Shown: positions 14,401 to 23,012 of the stretch, one piece after another | Position numbering within the stretch: the first letter of the stretch is position 1 | Layout of the letters: every line of letters starts with the position of its first letter | Assembly (NCBI GenBank): GCA_964434165.1 | Contig: CAYSUS010000082.1 | Coordinates: 1 to 33,158, forward strand | Length of the DNA: 33,158 nt | Origin: CAYSUS01 sp964434165 | GTDB taxonomy: Bacteria; Planctomycetota; Planctomycetia; Pirellulales; Thermoguttaceae | Reading direction: 5' to 3' | The notes under the pieces: generated by a model | Told to the model about the DNA's origin: nothing | The model's input: only the letters and a program-made list of their open reading frames with translations | The model's database searches: none | Translations under genes and position numbers: made by a program

Positions 14401-16494
14401 CTACCCGCCGTCCGCGTCGCGCGGGGCCACCCGCAGCCGGCAGCGCTTCCTGGCGGGGATCTCGAAGCGGACCCGCGTGCGCGGCCCCTCCACCGAGACC
14501 GGCTTGGGGGCGGTGAGGTCCGAGCCGGATTCGTCCACCAGCGACAGCGTGTACGCGCCCGGCCTGAGCAGATACAGCTCCGCGCCCATCGCGCGCGGCG
14601 ACCGGCCGAAATGGAACAGCTCCGCGCCCAAGCGCCGCGGTCCCTGGTCCGTGACCAGGGCGGCGATGCTGCGCGGCTCGGTCAGCCAGCGCACGCGGTT
14701 GAGCGGGAATACGAGGAAGTAGCCGCGATCGCCCGTCGCCGTGGCGAACAGCAGGTTCAGGTCGGGCCGCTTGTTGCACGCCGGCACGGCCTTGCGGAAG
14801 AGCATGTCCTCGCCGAACATCCGCGCGAACGCGAACACCCGATCGGTCCACCGCACTTCGCTGGTGCGGCCGGGGAAGTTGATGGCCAGGGCCTCGGCCG
14901 TCCCTCGGAGCGACTTGACCAGAGACTTGTCGTCGGGCTCGAGCCGCGCGGAGGCCAGGCTGCCGCAGTCGCGGGCGAGCAGCTCGTCGAACTCCCGGCT
15001 GCCGGTCAGCAGCTTGTATTTCACGAGCGTCCTGGCCAGGAACCCGAGCTTGCGCCCGCACCAGGCCCTGGACCCTGGCTCGGCCTTGCCGTAGGGGTGT
15101 TTGAGCCATGCCAGGCGAATCCCGGCCATCGAGCGCAGCGGGGCGAGGTATTTCTCCTCGCCGGTCATGTGCCAGGCGAGGAGCAGGGCGTCGTTCATCT
15201 TGCTTACCGCGCTGGGCCACTCGTAGAGGCGCGGCTCGCCGTGGTGGCGCGGGTCCCACCATTGCTCGCCCGGCCCGGCCGCCTCGCCGCTCGGCCAGCG
15301 GATCGCAGCCGGGAGGACGCCGGAGGGCTTGCCGCGGTCGGTGCGCGCGGCGGCGTCGACCCAGGTGTCCATCCAGGCTGAAAACAGCCGGCCCAATGCC
15401 TCGTCGCCCGTGCGCAGCCAGAGGGTCAGGGCCGGCTCCATCGCCCGCACGTGGTACGGCGTATCGCACGCCCGGATCGGGTCGTCATCGACCTCCTCGG
15501 CGCTGAAGTAGGTGCTCCTGAACTGGAGGAATCCCCGCTCGTTGCGCCCGGTCCAGCGCGTCTTCATCAGCTCGGCCAGGCGCCGCGCGCGGCCCGACCA
15601 CTCGGCATCGTCCGCCGCCAGGTGCATCATCGGGGTGATCGTGTCGCTCGACGGTTCGGCCGTGTGCTCCACGTCGTAGATCCGCGAGGTGTAGCCGCCC
15701 TTCATGTACTCCCGGCTTAACAGGGCCCGAGCGAACCGTGCCTGGGCCTCGGTGATCCGCGGGTGCTCAAAGCCGATCATCACCGGCACCCAGTGCCGCC
15801 ACATCTCGCAGTCGTCGTCCCAGCCGCCCCCGTACTGGCCGTCGTCCTGGAGCCGATGGTCGATCCACCAGAGGACGATGTCCGTCAGCCGCTCCAGGGC
15901 CTCCCGTTGGGCCACGGCCCAGTCGGGCGCACCTTCGACGGGCTCGTATTGTCGGGCCGGCGGGATCGGCTCGCCCAGGTACATGCGCACGATGCGGTTC
16001 TCGGGAAAGGCCTTGGCCGCCGCGCGAAGCTCCGCGGTGGCCCGGTCGAAGTACCGCCGCCGTTCGTCATGGTAACCCAGGATGTTGCCGTATTCGTTGG
16101 CCGTCCAGATCAGCATGCGCGCTCGATAGAGGTGGGTCAGGGGATAGAGCGGCGACGATTCGGCGACGCCGAAGTCGTAGTCGAGCTGCTTGCGGATGGG
16201 GCGGTGAAACCACTGGAACAGCCTCGGATCGTTCACCCAACGATCGACCAGTCCTTCCACGCGGTCGAGCTCCGCGCGGAACTGCGTGTCGAGGTCCGGT
16301 CGCTTCTGGAGCTGGCGGAGGATTTCGAGACGGTCCGCGTCGTCGTCCGCACTGCCCGCCGCGCGGATCACCTTCTCGAGGCTTTCCTCGGCCGGTCGGG
16401 CCGTCGGAACAGCGCAAAGCAGCGACGAAGCCAGGATGCTCCCCACGGCAACGGGCCCGAGGAGGCGGAGGAGACGGTGGATTTCGGTCTTCAT
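14401..16494 (-). CDS. Secreted protein, probable alpha/alpha-toroid carbohydrate enzyme
   Basis: A 697-aa protein with a signal peptide (about 1-35, MKTEIHRLLRLLGPVAVGS...). The middle 450 residues are helix-rich with repeated aromatic/Trp-bearing segments (GQYGGGWDDDCEMWRHW; YEWPSAVSKMNDALLLAWHM; AWMDTWVDAAAR), the look of an (alpha/alpha)n toroid such as those of polysaccharide lyases and unsaturated-glycuronyl hydrolases. The last about 100 residues look like a beta-sandwich (AELYLLRPGAYTLSLVD). No exact family was recognised, so enzyme activity is inference. GGGWDDDCEMW is the most conserved-looking candidate active-site segment. It is the third gene of a minus-strand operon, 32 nt after the beta-helix gene, with no strong ribosome site of its own. 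Confidence 0.7.
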   Translation of the reverse strand: MKTEIHRLLRLLGPVAVGSILASSLLCAVPTARPAEESLEKVIRAAGSADDDADRLEILRQLQKRPDLDTQFRAELDRVEGLVDRWVNDPRLFQWFHRPIRKQLDYDFGVAESSPLYPLTHLYRARMLIWTANEYGNILGYHDERRRYFDRATAELRAAAKAFPENRIVRMYLGEPIPPARQYEPVEGAPDWAVAQREALERLTDIVLWWIDHRLQDDGQYGGGWDDDCEMWRHWVPVMIGFEHPRITEAQARFARALLSREYMKGGYTSRIYDVEHTAEPSSDTITPMMHLAADDAEWSGRARRLAELMKTRWTGRNERGFLQFRSTYFSAEEVDDDPIRACDTPYHVRAMEPALTLWLRTGDEALGRLFSAWMDTWVDAAARTDRGKPSGVLPAAIRWPSGEAAGPGEQWWDPRHHGEPRLYEWPSAVSKMNDALLLAWHMTGEEKYLAPLRSMAGIRLAWLKHPYGKAEPGSRAWCGRKLGFLARTLVKYKLLTGSREFDELLARDCGSLASARLEPDDKSLVKSLRGTAEALAINFPGRTSEVRWTDRVFAFARMFGEDMLFRKAVPACNKRPDLNLLFATATGDRGYFLVFPLNRVRWLTEPRSIAALVTDQGPRRLGAELFHFGRSPRAMGAELYLLRPGAYTLSLVDESGSDLTAPKPVSVEGPRTRVRFEIPARKRCRLRVAPRDADGG

Positions 16495-16526
16495 GGCGTG
16501 CGTTTCAGGGCTGGAGGAAGACCGCG

Positions 16527-19346
16527 CTATTTCGCGCCCGCGTCAAGGCTCAGCTTCACGTTGTCCAGGTAGAAGGCGGCCTTCTCGCGGCTCAGGCTGG
16601 AGATGCCGAACCAGGTGCATGTCGCGAACCGGTCGCTGGCGAAAGGAAGGTCGAAGACCGTCGCGGTCTTGCCGTCCCCGCCGGTCAGCCGAAGCGTGAA
16701 CGTCTTCGCGGCCCCCCCGCCGTACGCGCATCGAGTCTCCAGGCGGGCCCACTGGCCGGGCTTCACGAAACCGACCTTTCGGCCCCCGGCTCGAATCACG
16801 CCGTCGGGCTCGATCGTCAACGTCGGCCCACCGTGCCAGCGGTCGGAAGACCAGTCACGCAGCTCCAGCCGGAACCGGGCGGGGTGCTCCTTGTCGTTGA
16901 AGAAGTCGCACGAGAGCCTCACCGTGCCACGCTCGCGCGGGCGGAGGCGCAGGGCCCAGTGCGGCAGCCAGGCCTGGTCCGCCGGGCCGTCCGTGAAGGC
17001 CAGCGACTTCCCGCCCTCGGCGGCCACGCGGTCGGTCACCCGGATGCGGCCGCTGTCGCTCTCCATGAGGCGGCCCAGCACGACCGGCATCTCGCCCGGC
17101 TCGTACTCCTCGAAACCGTAATCCAGCGGAAGGCCCGAAGGCGGCGGCGGGGCGTACTCGTGCGGCTCGCGCTGGATCGACTCGGGCAAGCCCGTCCATG
17201 CGGGCTCGCCCACCAGCCCGGCCCGGTCGTGGTCGAAGCGATCAAAGCCGATCTTCCCGGCCGGCGAGTCCTCGGCGAGCCGGAAGTCGCCGGCGGCCGG
17301 ATCGGCGAATCGCGGATCGGCGACCACGGAATCCCGGTCGCGCCCCAGCTCCTGCCACCTGGCGAACGCCACGTCCTCGACCTTGGCCGTGTCTTTGAGG
17401 ATCCGCCACGACCAGTCGTTGAACCGGACCGCGTCCTCGCCCCGCGTGCTCCAGTAGAGATTGCGGTCGATCACGGTCCACCGGGGCGCGTAGTACCCGC
17501 TCGTCGCGGCCCCGTCTTGCTGGAAGACGATGTTTCGCTCCAGCGTGCTCTGGTCGTACTCGAAGTCCTTGGCGTGGGCCTTGAACAGGCGGTTGAACCC
17601 GCTGTCGCCGCAGAGGGCGAAGATGTTGTTGCGCACGACGTTGTGCTGCCCCTTGAGGGTCACGCCGAAGCTGTCGATGTGGTGGACGAGGTTCTTCTCC
17701 ACGAGATACTCGCTCGTGTTGCCGTCGAGGTAGATGCCGCGCGAGTCGTTGATGTAGGGGTAGTGGCGGATGTGGTGGATCACGTTGCCGCGGATCACGC
17801 TGCCGGGCGAGTAGCCGAGCACGTAAATCCCGCCGTTGTCGCTGAGGATGTGGCCCACGTTGTGATGGATGTGGTTGTATTCGATGAGATTCCCGCGCTG
17901 GAAAATGTCCGTCTGCCGCCCCCAGCACCAGCCGACCGAGATGCCCGTGTAGTCGAAGTCGGAGATCTCGTTGTGCCGGATGCGATTGAAGGAACTGGAG
18001 CCGACCCAGATGCCGATCGAGCCGCCCAGCAGGTGCGACGTGTGGTGGATGAAGTTGTTCTCGATCGCGTTGCGCTCGACCTTCAGGTCATCGCTGGGCG
18101 GCATGTGGCAGACCTGGGCGTCGGGGCCCACGTAGATTCCGCCCCCGCCGCAGTCGTGCACATGGCACTGGACGATGCGGTTGTCCTGGCAGCCCTCGTC
18201 GAGCCGGATCGCATGGGCGCCCACGTGGGCGATCTCGCACTGCTCGATCGACGAGTCGCGGAGCCCGAAGGCCGTGACGGCCGCGTTCCGCTGCCCGGCG
18301 TGCGCCTGGCCGTCCACCGTGGACTTGCGGTCGAACCGCCAGTCCTCGTGCTGGAAGGAGAGACCGACCAGACGGAGGTGGCGGACGAACCGGCCCTCGG
18401 CCGGCTTGCCCTCGAAGCGGACGAGGTCGGTCAGGCGCGGGGCGACGATCTCGGCGGCGTCCATGCTCTCGCCCGGCAGAGGCCAGTAGCTGAGCCTGCC
18501 TTTCGCGCGGTCGAGATACCACTCGCCGGGCGAGTCCAGGGCCTCGAAGTAGTTGTGGATCCGGTAGCGCTCGAACGTCTCCCAGTAGCCGACCGGCCAC
18601 CCGGAGCGATTCGTGAACCGCACGACGCGCCGCTTCGGGTCCAGGTCCTCGATCCAGTGCAGCGAAGTGGTCCAGGAGTGGTAGAGCTCGATGAATACGT
18701 CGTCCAGGTTGTCCCACGCCTTGAGGTCGCCGGGGCGGTAGCGGAATCCCCGTTTGGTGGACGGGTCGCGCCGGGCCTTCATGCGGTCGCCCAGCGCCTT
18801 GACGGGCCCGGCGGTTCGCAGGTGGAAATCGTTGGGCGTCGAGGCAAGCCGCGCGCGGCGCCCGTTGACGAAGAGTTGATGGAAGTAGAGCTCGCCCTCC
18901 GCGACCTCGTCGATCTGCGCATGCCAGAGCTTGCCGTCCCGCTTCCAGCCCTGGATGGGCATGCCGCCGCTGAGGATCGCCTTGCCCGGCGCTGAGGCGC
19001 GATACGTGACCGGCGCCTTCGCGGTGCCCGAGTCGTCGGGCGTGAACACCAGGGGCGCTTCCAGCTGGTACGTGCCGGGGTGAACGACGACCGTCACCGG
19101 TTGGCCGGGTTTCTCTTTCAGGAGTACCCGGACGGCCTGCTGCGCCTTCGCCACGGAAGCGAAGGGCGCGTTCTCCGCGCCGGAGCCGTCGTCGCTCCCC
19201 CCGACGGCGACGTGACAGGTGACCTCGGCCCGGGCCATCGCGGCAGGCGACATCACCAGGCCGAGAAGCATCGCGAAGGCGAGAAGTCGGGGCGATCGGC
19301 GGCGCAAGGCCGCTTCCCAAGCGTTTCCGCGGCACGATGGCTTCAT
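16527..19346 (-). CDS. Secreted right-handed parallel beta-helix protein, GH141-like
   Basis: A 939-aa protein. A signal peptide (cleavage near SPAAMARA) is followed by a segment typical of secreted beta-helix glycosidases: VGGSDDGSGAENAPFASVAKA, VVVHPGTYQLEAPLVF, KAPVTYRASAPGKAILSGG, HQLFVNGRRARLAS. Repeating beta-helix coils occupy about 340-640, with many N-x-I/V-x-x-N/H steps (NAIENNFIHHTSHLLGG; SDNGGIYVLGYSPGS; NVIHHIRHYPYINDSRG). A C-terminal about 200-residue beta-sandwich (LamG-like, from YGFEEYEPGEMP) may bind carbohydrate. The layout resembles GH141 (fucosidase/xylanase family) and pectate-lyase-like folds; assignment to GH141 is inference. ATG 19346 is chosen over 19376 because GGAGGGG lies 6 nt upstream. 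Middle gene of the operon, 36 nt after the propeller gene. Confidence 0.85.
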   Translation of the reverse strand: MKPSCRGNAWEAALRRRSPRLLAFAMLLGLVMSPAAMARAEVTCHVAVGGSDDGSGAENAPFASVAKAQQAVRVLLKEKPGQPVTVVVHPGTYQLEAPLVFTPDDSGTAKAPVTYRASAPGKAILSGGMPIQGWKRDGKLWHAQIDEVAEGELYFHQLFVNGRRARLASTPNDFHLRTAGPVKALGDRMKARRDPSTKRGFRYRPGDLKAWDNLDDVFIELYHSWTTSLHWIEDLDPKRRVVRFTNRSGWPVGYWETFERYRIHNYFEALDSPGEWYLDRAKGRLSYWPLPGESMDAAEIVAPRLTDLVRFEGKPAEGRFVRHLRLVGLSFQHEDWRFDRKSTVDGQAHAGQRNAAVTAFGLRDSSIEQCEIAHVGAHAIRLDEGCQDNRIVQCHVHDCGGGGIYVGPDAQVCHMPPSDDLKVERNAIENNFIHHTSHLLGGSIGIWVGSSSFNRIRHNEISDFDYTGISVGWCWGRQTDIFQRGNLIEYNHIHHNVGHILSDNGGIYVLGYSPGSVIRGNVIHHIRHYPYINDSRGIYLDGNTSEYLVEKNLVHHIDSFGVTLKGQHNVVRNNIFALCGDSGFNRLFKAHAKDFEYDQSTLERNIVFQQDGAATSGYYAPRWTVIDRNLYWSTRGEDAVRFNDWSWRILKDTAKVEDVAFARWQELGRDRDSVVADPRFADPAAGDFRLAEDSPAGKIGFDRFDHDRAGLVGEPAWTGLPESIQREPHEYAPPPPSGLPLDYGFEEYEPGEMPVVLGRLMESDSGRIRVTDRVAAEGGKSLAFTDGPADQAWLPHWALRLRPRERGTVRLSCDFFNDKEHPARFRLELRDWSSDRWHGGPTLTIEPDGVIRAGGRKVGFVKPGQWARLETRCAYGGGAAKTFTLRLTGGDGKTATVFDLPFASDRFATCTWFGISSLSREKAAFYLDNVKLSLDAGAK

Positions 19347-19382
19347 GAGGTTCCCCTCCAGCGGTTGGTTGCGCAAAGACCG

Positions 19383-20837
19383 TCAGTCCATCAATCGAGG
19401 ATTGTACTGCCGCGGGCCGGCCACGTATCCCCGGTAGGCCGATTCGTCCAGCGGCTTGGGTGTGTAGATGTAAACGTGTCGTGCCGTGGGATCATAGAGC
19501 ACCGCTTCCTCGCGGTCGTCGCCGCAGACGTTGGCGGAGATGGCATGGTAGAAGCCCATGCGGTGTGCCTTGCCGCCGCCCGGCGGAGGCAGATCGGGAA
19601 GCGGGCTCCCCCGCCTGGTCTTCAGGTCCCACATCCAGCCGCCGTTTACCAGCAGGGCGGTCTTGCCGCGGCCGCGCCAGTAGACCGGCTCCATGCCCAC
19701 GTTGGTCGGCGAGGGATTGAGCCGCAAGCGATCGACGATCTTGCCTGTGGCGCTACTGACCAGGATCGCGTCGGGGCTGTGGCCGTTGTGGCGGAGGACC
19801 ATCTCGGGGCCGGGCAGGTCGTCGCGGAACTCGGCCACGCGGACCTCCTGGCCATGCGGCACGTTTTCCTCCCCCAGCGCGAGGATCACCTCGCCGCTCG
19901 CGCTGACGACGTGGCCGAACCCCGAGCAGAGGGCGCGCTCGCGCCCGTCGTCCCACGGCGCGATGGCGACCGAGTCCATGTGCCGCCCCAGTTGCTTCTC
20001 CCACAGCGGCTCGCCGTCGTGGTCGAGGACGAAGTAGCCGCCGTTCACTTCGTCGCGCCCGTCGCCGTCGATGTCGCCCACCGCGGGGATGTAGGCCGGG
20101 CATTGGCTGTACTCGACCCATCGGCTGCGATAGGTCCATAGCACGCGGAGGCTCGCGTCCAGGGCCACGTAGGTATCGCCCAGCTTCACCACCACGTCGC
20201 GCGGCCGGTCGGTCCCGCGGAAGTTGGCCACCAGCAGGCGCTGGTGGACCCAGTTCGATCCCCCGCGCCCCTCACGGCGCCGCGAGGTGATCTCCCCGGG
20301 GGCCGACTCGCGCAGCACCTTGCCGGTGCGTCCGTCGCGGATCTGGACCACGACGTCGGCCAGCGACTGCCAGTCCGCCTCGACCTGGGGCGAGGGCCGG
20401 TGCCAGAAGCAGATCACGTCGGCCGCCCCGTCGCCCGTCATGTCGTGCACGGCCACGGACATGGGACGCGAAGGCTGGTTGCCGCCTTGGCCGGCGGACC
20501 ACAGGGGCTTTCCATTCAGGTCGAACGCGCCGAGGAAGCAGGGCTTCATCCCACCCTGATGCGCCCCGCGCGGGGCCCCGTGATTGCACCGGTAAACGAG
20601 CAGGTCGCAGCGCCCGTCGCCGCTTAGATCACCGATGCGGACGTCGCCGCCGAAGGTGCGCCCGTCGTGCGAGGAGAGAAAGGCCTCCGGGAGAGGCACG
20701 CGACGGTACAGCACAGCATCCTCGCGCGGCGGCGGCTGCGTCGCGTCGGGCTTGGGCGACTGAGCCGCAACCGGGCCCGTAGGCAAGCTCCGCACAAGCA
20801 GGAGGGCCAAAACGGCGGCCATGGGTCGGCTGGGCAT
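19383..20837 (-). CDS. Secreted FG-GAP/VCBS beta-propeller protein, rhamnogalacturonan-lyase-like
   Basis: A 484-aa protein with a signal peptide (MPSRPMAAVLALLLVRSLP...VAA). It carries repeated calcium-type FG-GAP loops: GDLSGDGRCDLLVY, HDMTGDGAADVICFW and GDIDGDGRDEVNGGYF, which mark a multi-bladed beta-propeller. The ending (IYTPKPLDESAYRGYVAGPRQYNPRLMD in part) is reminiscent of PL11-like proteins, but I cannot confirm the catalytic residues. It may bind or cleave a polysaccharide outside the cell. ATG 20837 has GAGGA 6 nt upstream. It is the first gene of a three-gene secreted operon (20837 to 14401), divergent from cheV across 476 bp. Confidence 0.8.
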   Translation of the reverse strand: MPSRPMAAVLALLLVRSLPTGPVAAQSPKPDATQPPPREDAVLYRRVPLPEAFLSSHDGRTFGGDVRIGDLSGDGRCDLLVYRCNHGAPRGAHQGGMKPCFLGAFDLNGKPLWSAGQGGNQPSRPMSVAVHDMTGDGAADVICFWHRPSPQVEADWQSLADVVVQIRDGRTGKVLRESAPGEITSRRREGRGGSNWVHQRLLVANFRGTDRPRDVVVKLGDTYVALDASLRVLWTYRSRWVEYSQCPAYIPAVGDIDGDGRDEVNGGYFVLDHDGEPLWEKQLGRHMDSVAIAPWDDGRERALCSGFGHVVSASGEVILALGEENVPHGQEVRVAEFRDDLPGPEMVLRHNGHSPDAILVSSATGKIVDRLRLNPSPTNVGMEPVYWRGRGKTALLVNGGWMWDLKTRRGSPLPDLPPPGGGKAHRMGFYHAISANVCGDDREEAVLYDPTARHVYIYTPKPLDESAYRGYVAGPRQYNPRLMD

Positions 20838-21313
20838 GACGGGTCCTCTGGTTGTGAGGCGCGGGTTCGGGAGCCTTCTTTCGACTGACGGTCACCACTT
20901 GTCCCGTGCCGTTTCGAGCAGAGACTCCCGAGGCCGTGCATTGAAACACAACATACCGACTCGCGTCGACCGCCGCCCCACAATGGCCGGATGCTTCCCC
21001 CGCCACAGCAAGGAGAACCTCCAATGGCGAGGTCACGCCATGGGCCGCTCGCGCGGCCCCTTCCTGCGGATTCTCGCGGGAAAGCGTTCGCATCAACCCG
21101 CAGCAGGGCGCGGGAGGGGGAATTGCGCGCCGGCCGCGCGAACCGTGAGCTATGAGTCTATAGCTCCCAAGGTCTTCGGCTCGCCCGCGGTCCGGCAAGC
21201 CAGGGAAGCAGTCGCGCGATCGGCCGAGGACCCGACGACGCTTGCCGACGTCCCCGCGCTGGCCGGCGTGCGAGCTTGCCTCCCCAAATCCCCCCTTCTC
21301 CAGGAGATCGTCG
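20838..21313. other. 476-bp divergent intergenic region (propeller operon / cheV)
   Basis: No gene is supported. It should hold promoters for both the propeller operon and cheV, but no pair with good -35 and -10 boxes stands out. The only clear structure is the GAGCTAT/ATAGCTC dyad at 21147-21166. A 43-codon frame at 21024-21155 has AAGGAG 8 nt before its ATG, but it is arginine-rich like a shadow frame and ends inside the dyad. Confidence 0.5.
21147..21166. promoter_or_regulatory. Perfect 7-bp inverted repeat upstream of cheV
   Basis: GAGCTAT (21147-21153), a 6-nt spacer, and ATAGCTC (21160-21166) form a perfect dyad in an unusually A/T-containing patch of a GC-rich spacer, about 148 bp before the cheV start. 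The size suits a dimeric transcription factor site. No T-tract follows, so a terminator is less likely. Confidence 0.35.
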
Positions 21314-22300
21314 ATGAGCGATTCCGCCGCGCTATTGGCGCCCGGTACCGGGAATGCCTTGGACACGGGCATCCTTCTCGAAGCCGGAACGAACGAGGCC
21401 GAAGTGCTCGTGTTCCGCATTCAAGGGCGACGATTCGGCGTGAACGTGGCCAAGGTCCGCGAGGTGCTTCCGATCGAGCGGGTGACCGAGATCCCCAAGA
21501 GCCACCCGGCCGTGGACGGGCTCGTGGAGATCCGCGAGACCGTGGTTCCCCTGGTGAATCTTGCCCGATACCTGTACGGCGATCGGACGGGGCAGAACGA
21601 CGAGGGCGGATCCCACGACGGCGGCACGAGCCTCGTGCTACTGGAGTTCAACGCCGAGCAGATCGCTTTTCGAGTAGAGGGGATCGAGCGGATCTACCGC
21701 GTCTCCTGGAAGGACACCCTCCCGGCCCCCAAGCTGGGGGAGGACGGCTCCCCGGTGACCAGCGTGCTCCGCCAGGAGGCGGGCCTGGTGCCGCTTCTCG
21801 ACTTCGAGTCGATCTGCGCCACCGCCGGCATCGGCAACGCCTCCGCGTCTCGAGACAACGTGCCCAAGGTCGAGTGCCCCGCGCGGGCGAAACTGCCGAT
21901 CGTCTTCGCCGACGATTCGCAGTTGATCAGCGCCATGGTCAAGGACGCGCTGGTCGAGGCCGGCTACACGAACCTGAGGGGGTTCGCCGACGGGGAGGAC
22001 GCGTGGCATTATCTGACGAGCCTGGTGGATGAGGCGTCGGACCCGGCCGGCTTCCGCCGGCAAGTCGCCTGCGTGATTACCGACGTCGAGATGCCGCGCA
22101 TGGACGGGCTGAGCTTCATCAAGAGCATCCGCGCGCACCCGGTCATGGCCGAGACGCCCGTCGTGGTGTTCTCGTCGATCGCCTCAAAGGACAACGAGAA
22201 GAAAGGCCGGCAGGTCGGGGCCAGCGCGCAAGTGCCCAAGCCGCGCTACGACGAGCTGCTCAACACGGTCAACCAGCTTCTCGGTCAGCTTTCCGCCTGA
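21314..22300 (+). CDS. cheV: Chemotaxis coupling/response-regulator fusion CheV
   Basis: A 328-aa protein with an N-terminal CheW domain (about 30-175: VLVFRIQGRRFGVNVAKVREVL, GLVEIRETVVPLVNLARYL) and a C-terminal receiver domain (about 194-325). Receiver residues are complete: acidic pair Asp200-Asp201, phosphoacceptor Asp257 (VITDVEMPRMDG), Ser287/288 and Lys309 in VPKP. CheV couples chemoreceptors to CheA and tunes signalling through phosphorylation. ATG 21314 is chosen because AGGAG lies 7 nt upstream; the open frame extends to 21242 without another good site. It is an orphan: no cheA, receptor or flagellar gene is nearby, and it faces away from the secreted operon. Confidence 0.92.
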   Translation: MSDSAALLAPGTGNALDTGILLEAGTNEAEVLVFRIQGRRFGVNVAKVREVLPIERVTEIPKSHPAVDGLVEIRETVVPLVNLARYLYGDRTGQNDEGGSHDGGTSLVLLEFNAEQIAFRVEGIERIYRVSWKDTLPAPKLGEDGSPVTSVLRQEAGLVPLLDFESICATAGIGNASASRDNVPKVECPARAKLPIVFADDSQLISAMVKDALVEAGYTNLRGFADGEDAWHYLTSLVDEASDPAGFRRQVACVITDVEMPRMDGLSFIKSIRAHPVMAETPVVVFSSIASKDNEKKGRQVGASAQVPKPRYDELLNTVNQLLGQLSA

Positions 22301-22335
22301 GGACGCGCGCGAGCCGTGCCGGCACTGCCCCCGTC

Positions 22336-22344
22336 TGCTATACT
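22336..22344 (+). promoter_or_regulatory. Extended -10 element before the nucleotidyltransferase gene
   Basis: TGC-TATACT, an extended -10 with a 5/6 hexamer, lies 201 bp before GTG 22545. No -35 is evident. It has the same TGCTAT start as the chrA-facing element at 6978. Confidence 0.25.
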
Positions 22345-22544
22345 CGTGACGAGGCTATCCCCTCGTCCCGCGTCGGTGTCCGCGATGCCAACCCCGAAGC
22401 CCGGCCGTTCTGCAGAGCGTCTCGTAGCGTCGGCGCGGCGAGTCTCCGATGCGAAGGCGATGCTGGCCAAGTGGGCCCGGCAAACCAGGGTGGGCACTCC
22501 CGCGGCCCGCTGTACCTGACCTCCAGCCGCCTTTGGAGACCCCC

Positions 22545-23012
22545 GTGGCCGAGCCTCCCATCCCGGATGCCGTGAAGGTCGCCAGGGAGCTCGCTTCGGG
22601 CTTGGGCGAATTGGGACAGGACTATGCCCTTGGGGGGGCGATCGCTCTGGCCTTCGGGGCGGTGCCGCGCGGGACAGGCGACGTGGATCTGACGTTCTTC
22701 CTGCCGCGCGAAAGCTCCTCCGACTGCGCGCAAATCCTGCAGCGGCTGGGTTGCCAAGTCCAGGGGTCAGCCGCCGTCGAATCACTTCTCGAACGTGGGT
22801 TCTGCTCCCTTGTCAACCGCGGTCGCCGCGTGGACGTGTTCGCTCCCACGGTCCCCTTCTATGAGGTCGCCAAGCGGCGGCGGCGCCGCGTCCAGCTCGA
22901 CGACCGGCAGCTCATGATCTGGGACGCCGAGACGCTCTGCGTGTTCAAGATAAGGAGTCTTCCATGCCCCGGACCACCAACCGCCGTCGATTCCTCCAAA
23001 CCACCGGCCTGA
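22545..23012 (+). CDS. Nucleotidyltransferase-fold protein, apparently 3'-truncated
   Basis: A 155-aa protein with the minimal nucleotidyltransferase signature DYALGGAIALAFGAVPRGTGDVDLTFFLP, i.e. GG...A...G..R.T.DVDL, as in AbiEii-like and related proteins. A later strand, GRRVDVFAP, adds the third acidic residue. Family members usually continue after the ETLCVFK-type segment with a short helix carrying an R-x-KD motif. Here the sequence instead runs into RSLPCPGPP and stops, exactly where the ribosome site of the next gene begins, so the 3' end appears lost. Start GTG 22545 has GGAG 6 nt upstream. It overlaps the sialidase-like gene by 49 nt. Probably non-functional, but this is inference from family layout. 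Confidence 0.6.
   Translation: MAEPPIPDAVKVARELASGLGELGQDYALGGAIALAFGAVPRGTGDVDLTFFLPRESSSDCAQILQRLGCQVQGSAAVESLLERGFCSLVNRGRRVDVFAPTVPFYEVAKRRRRRVQLDDRQLMIWDAETLCVFKIRSLPCPGPPTAVDSSKPPA

Noticed and set aside
16833..18995. 720-codon plus-strand frame
   Set aside because: It is antisense to the beta-helix gene and has the valine/aspartate-rich composition of a reversed coding frame.
21024..21155. 43-codon small ORF with AAGGAG 8 nt upstream
   Set aside because: Ten of 43 residues are arginine, typical of a non-coding GC-rich frame, and it ends within the dyad; one good ribosome-site match alone is weak.
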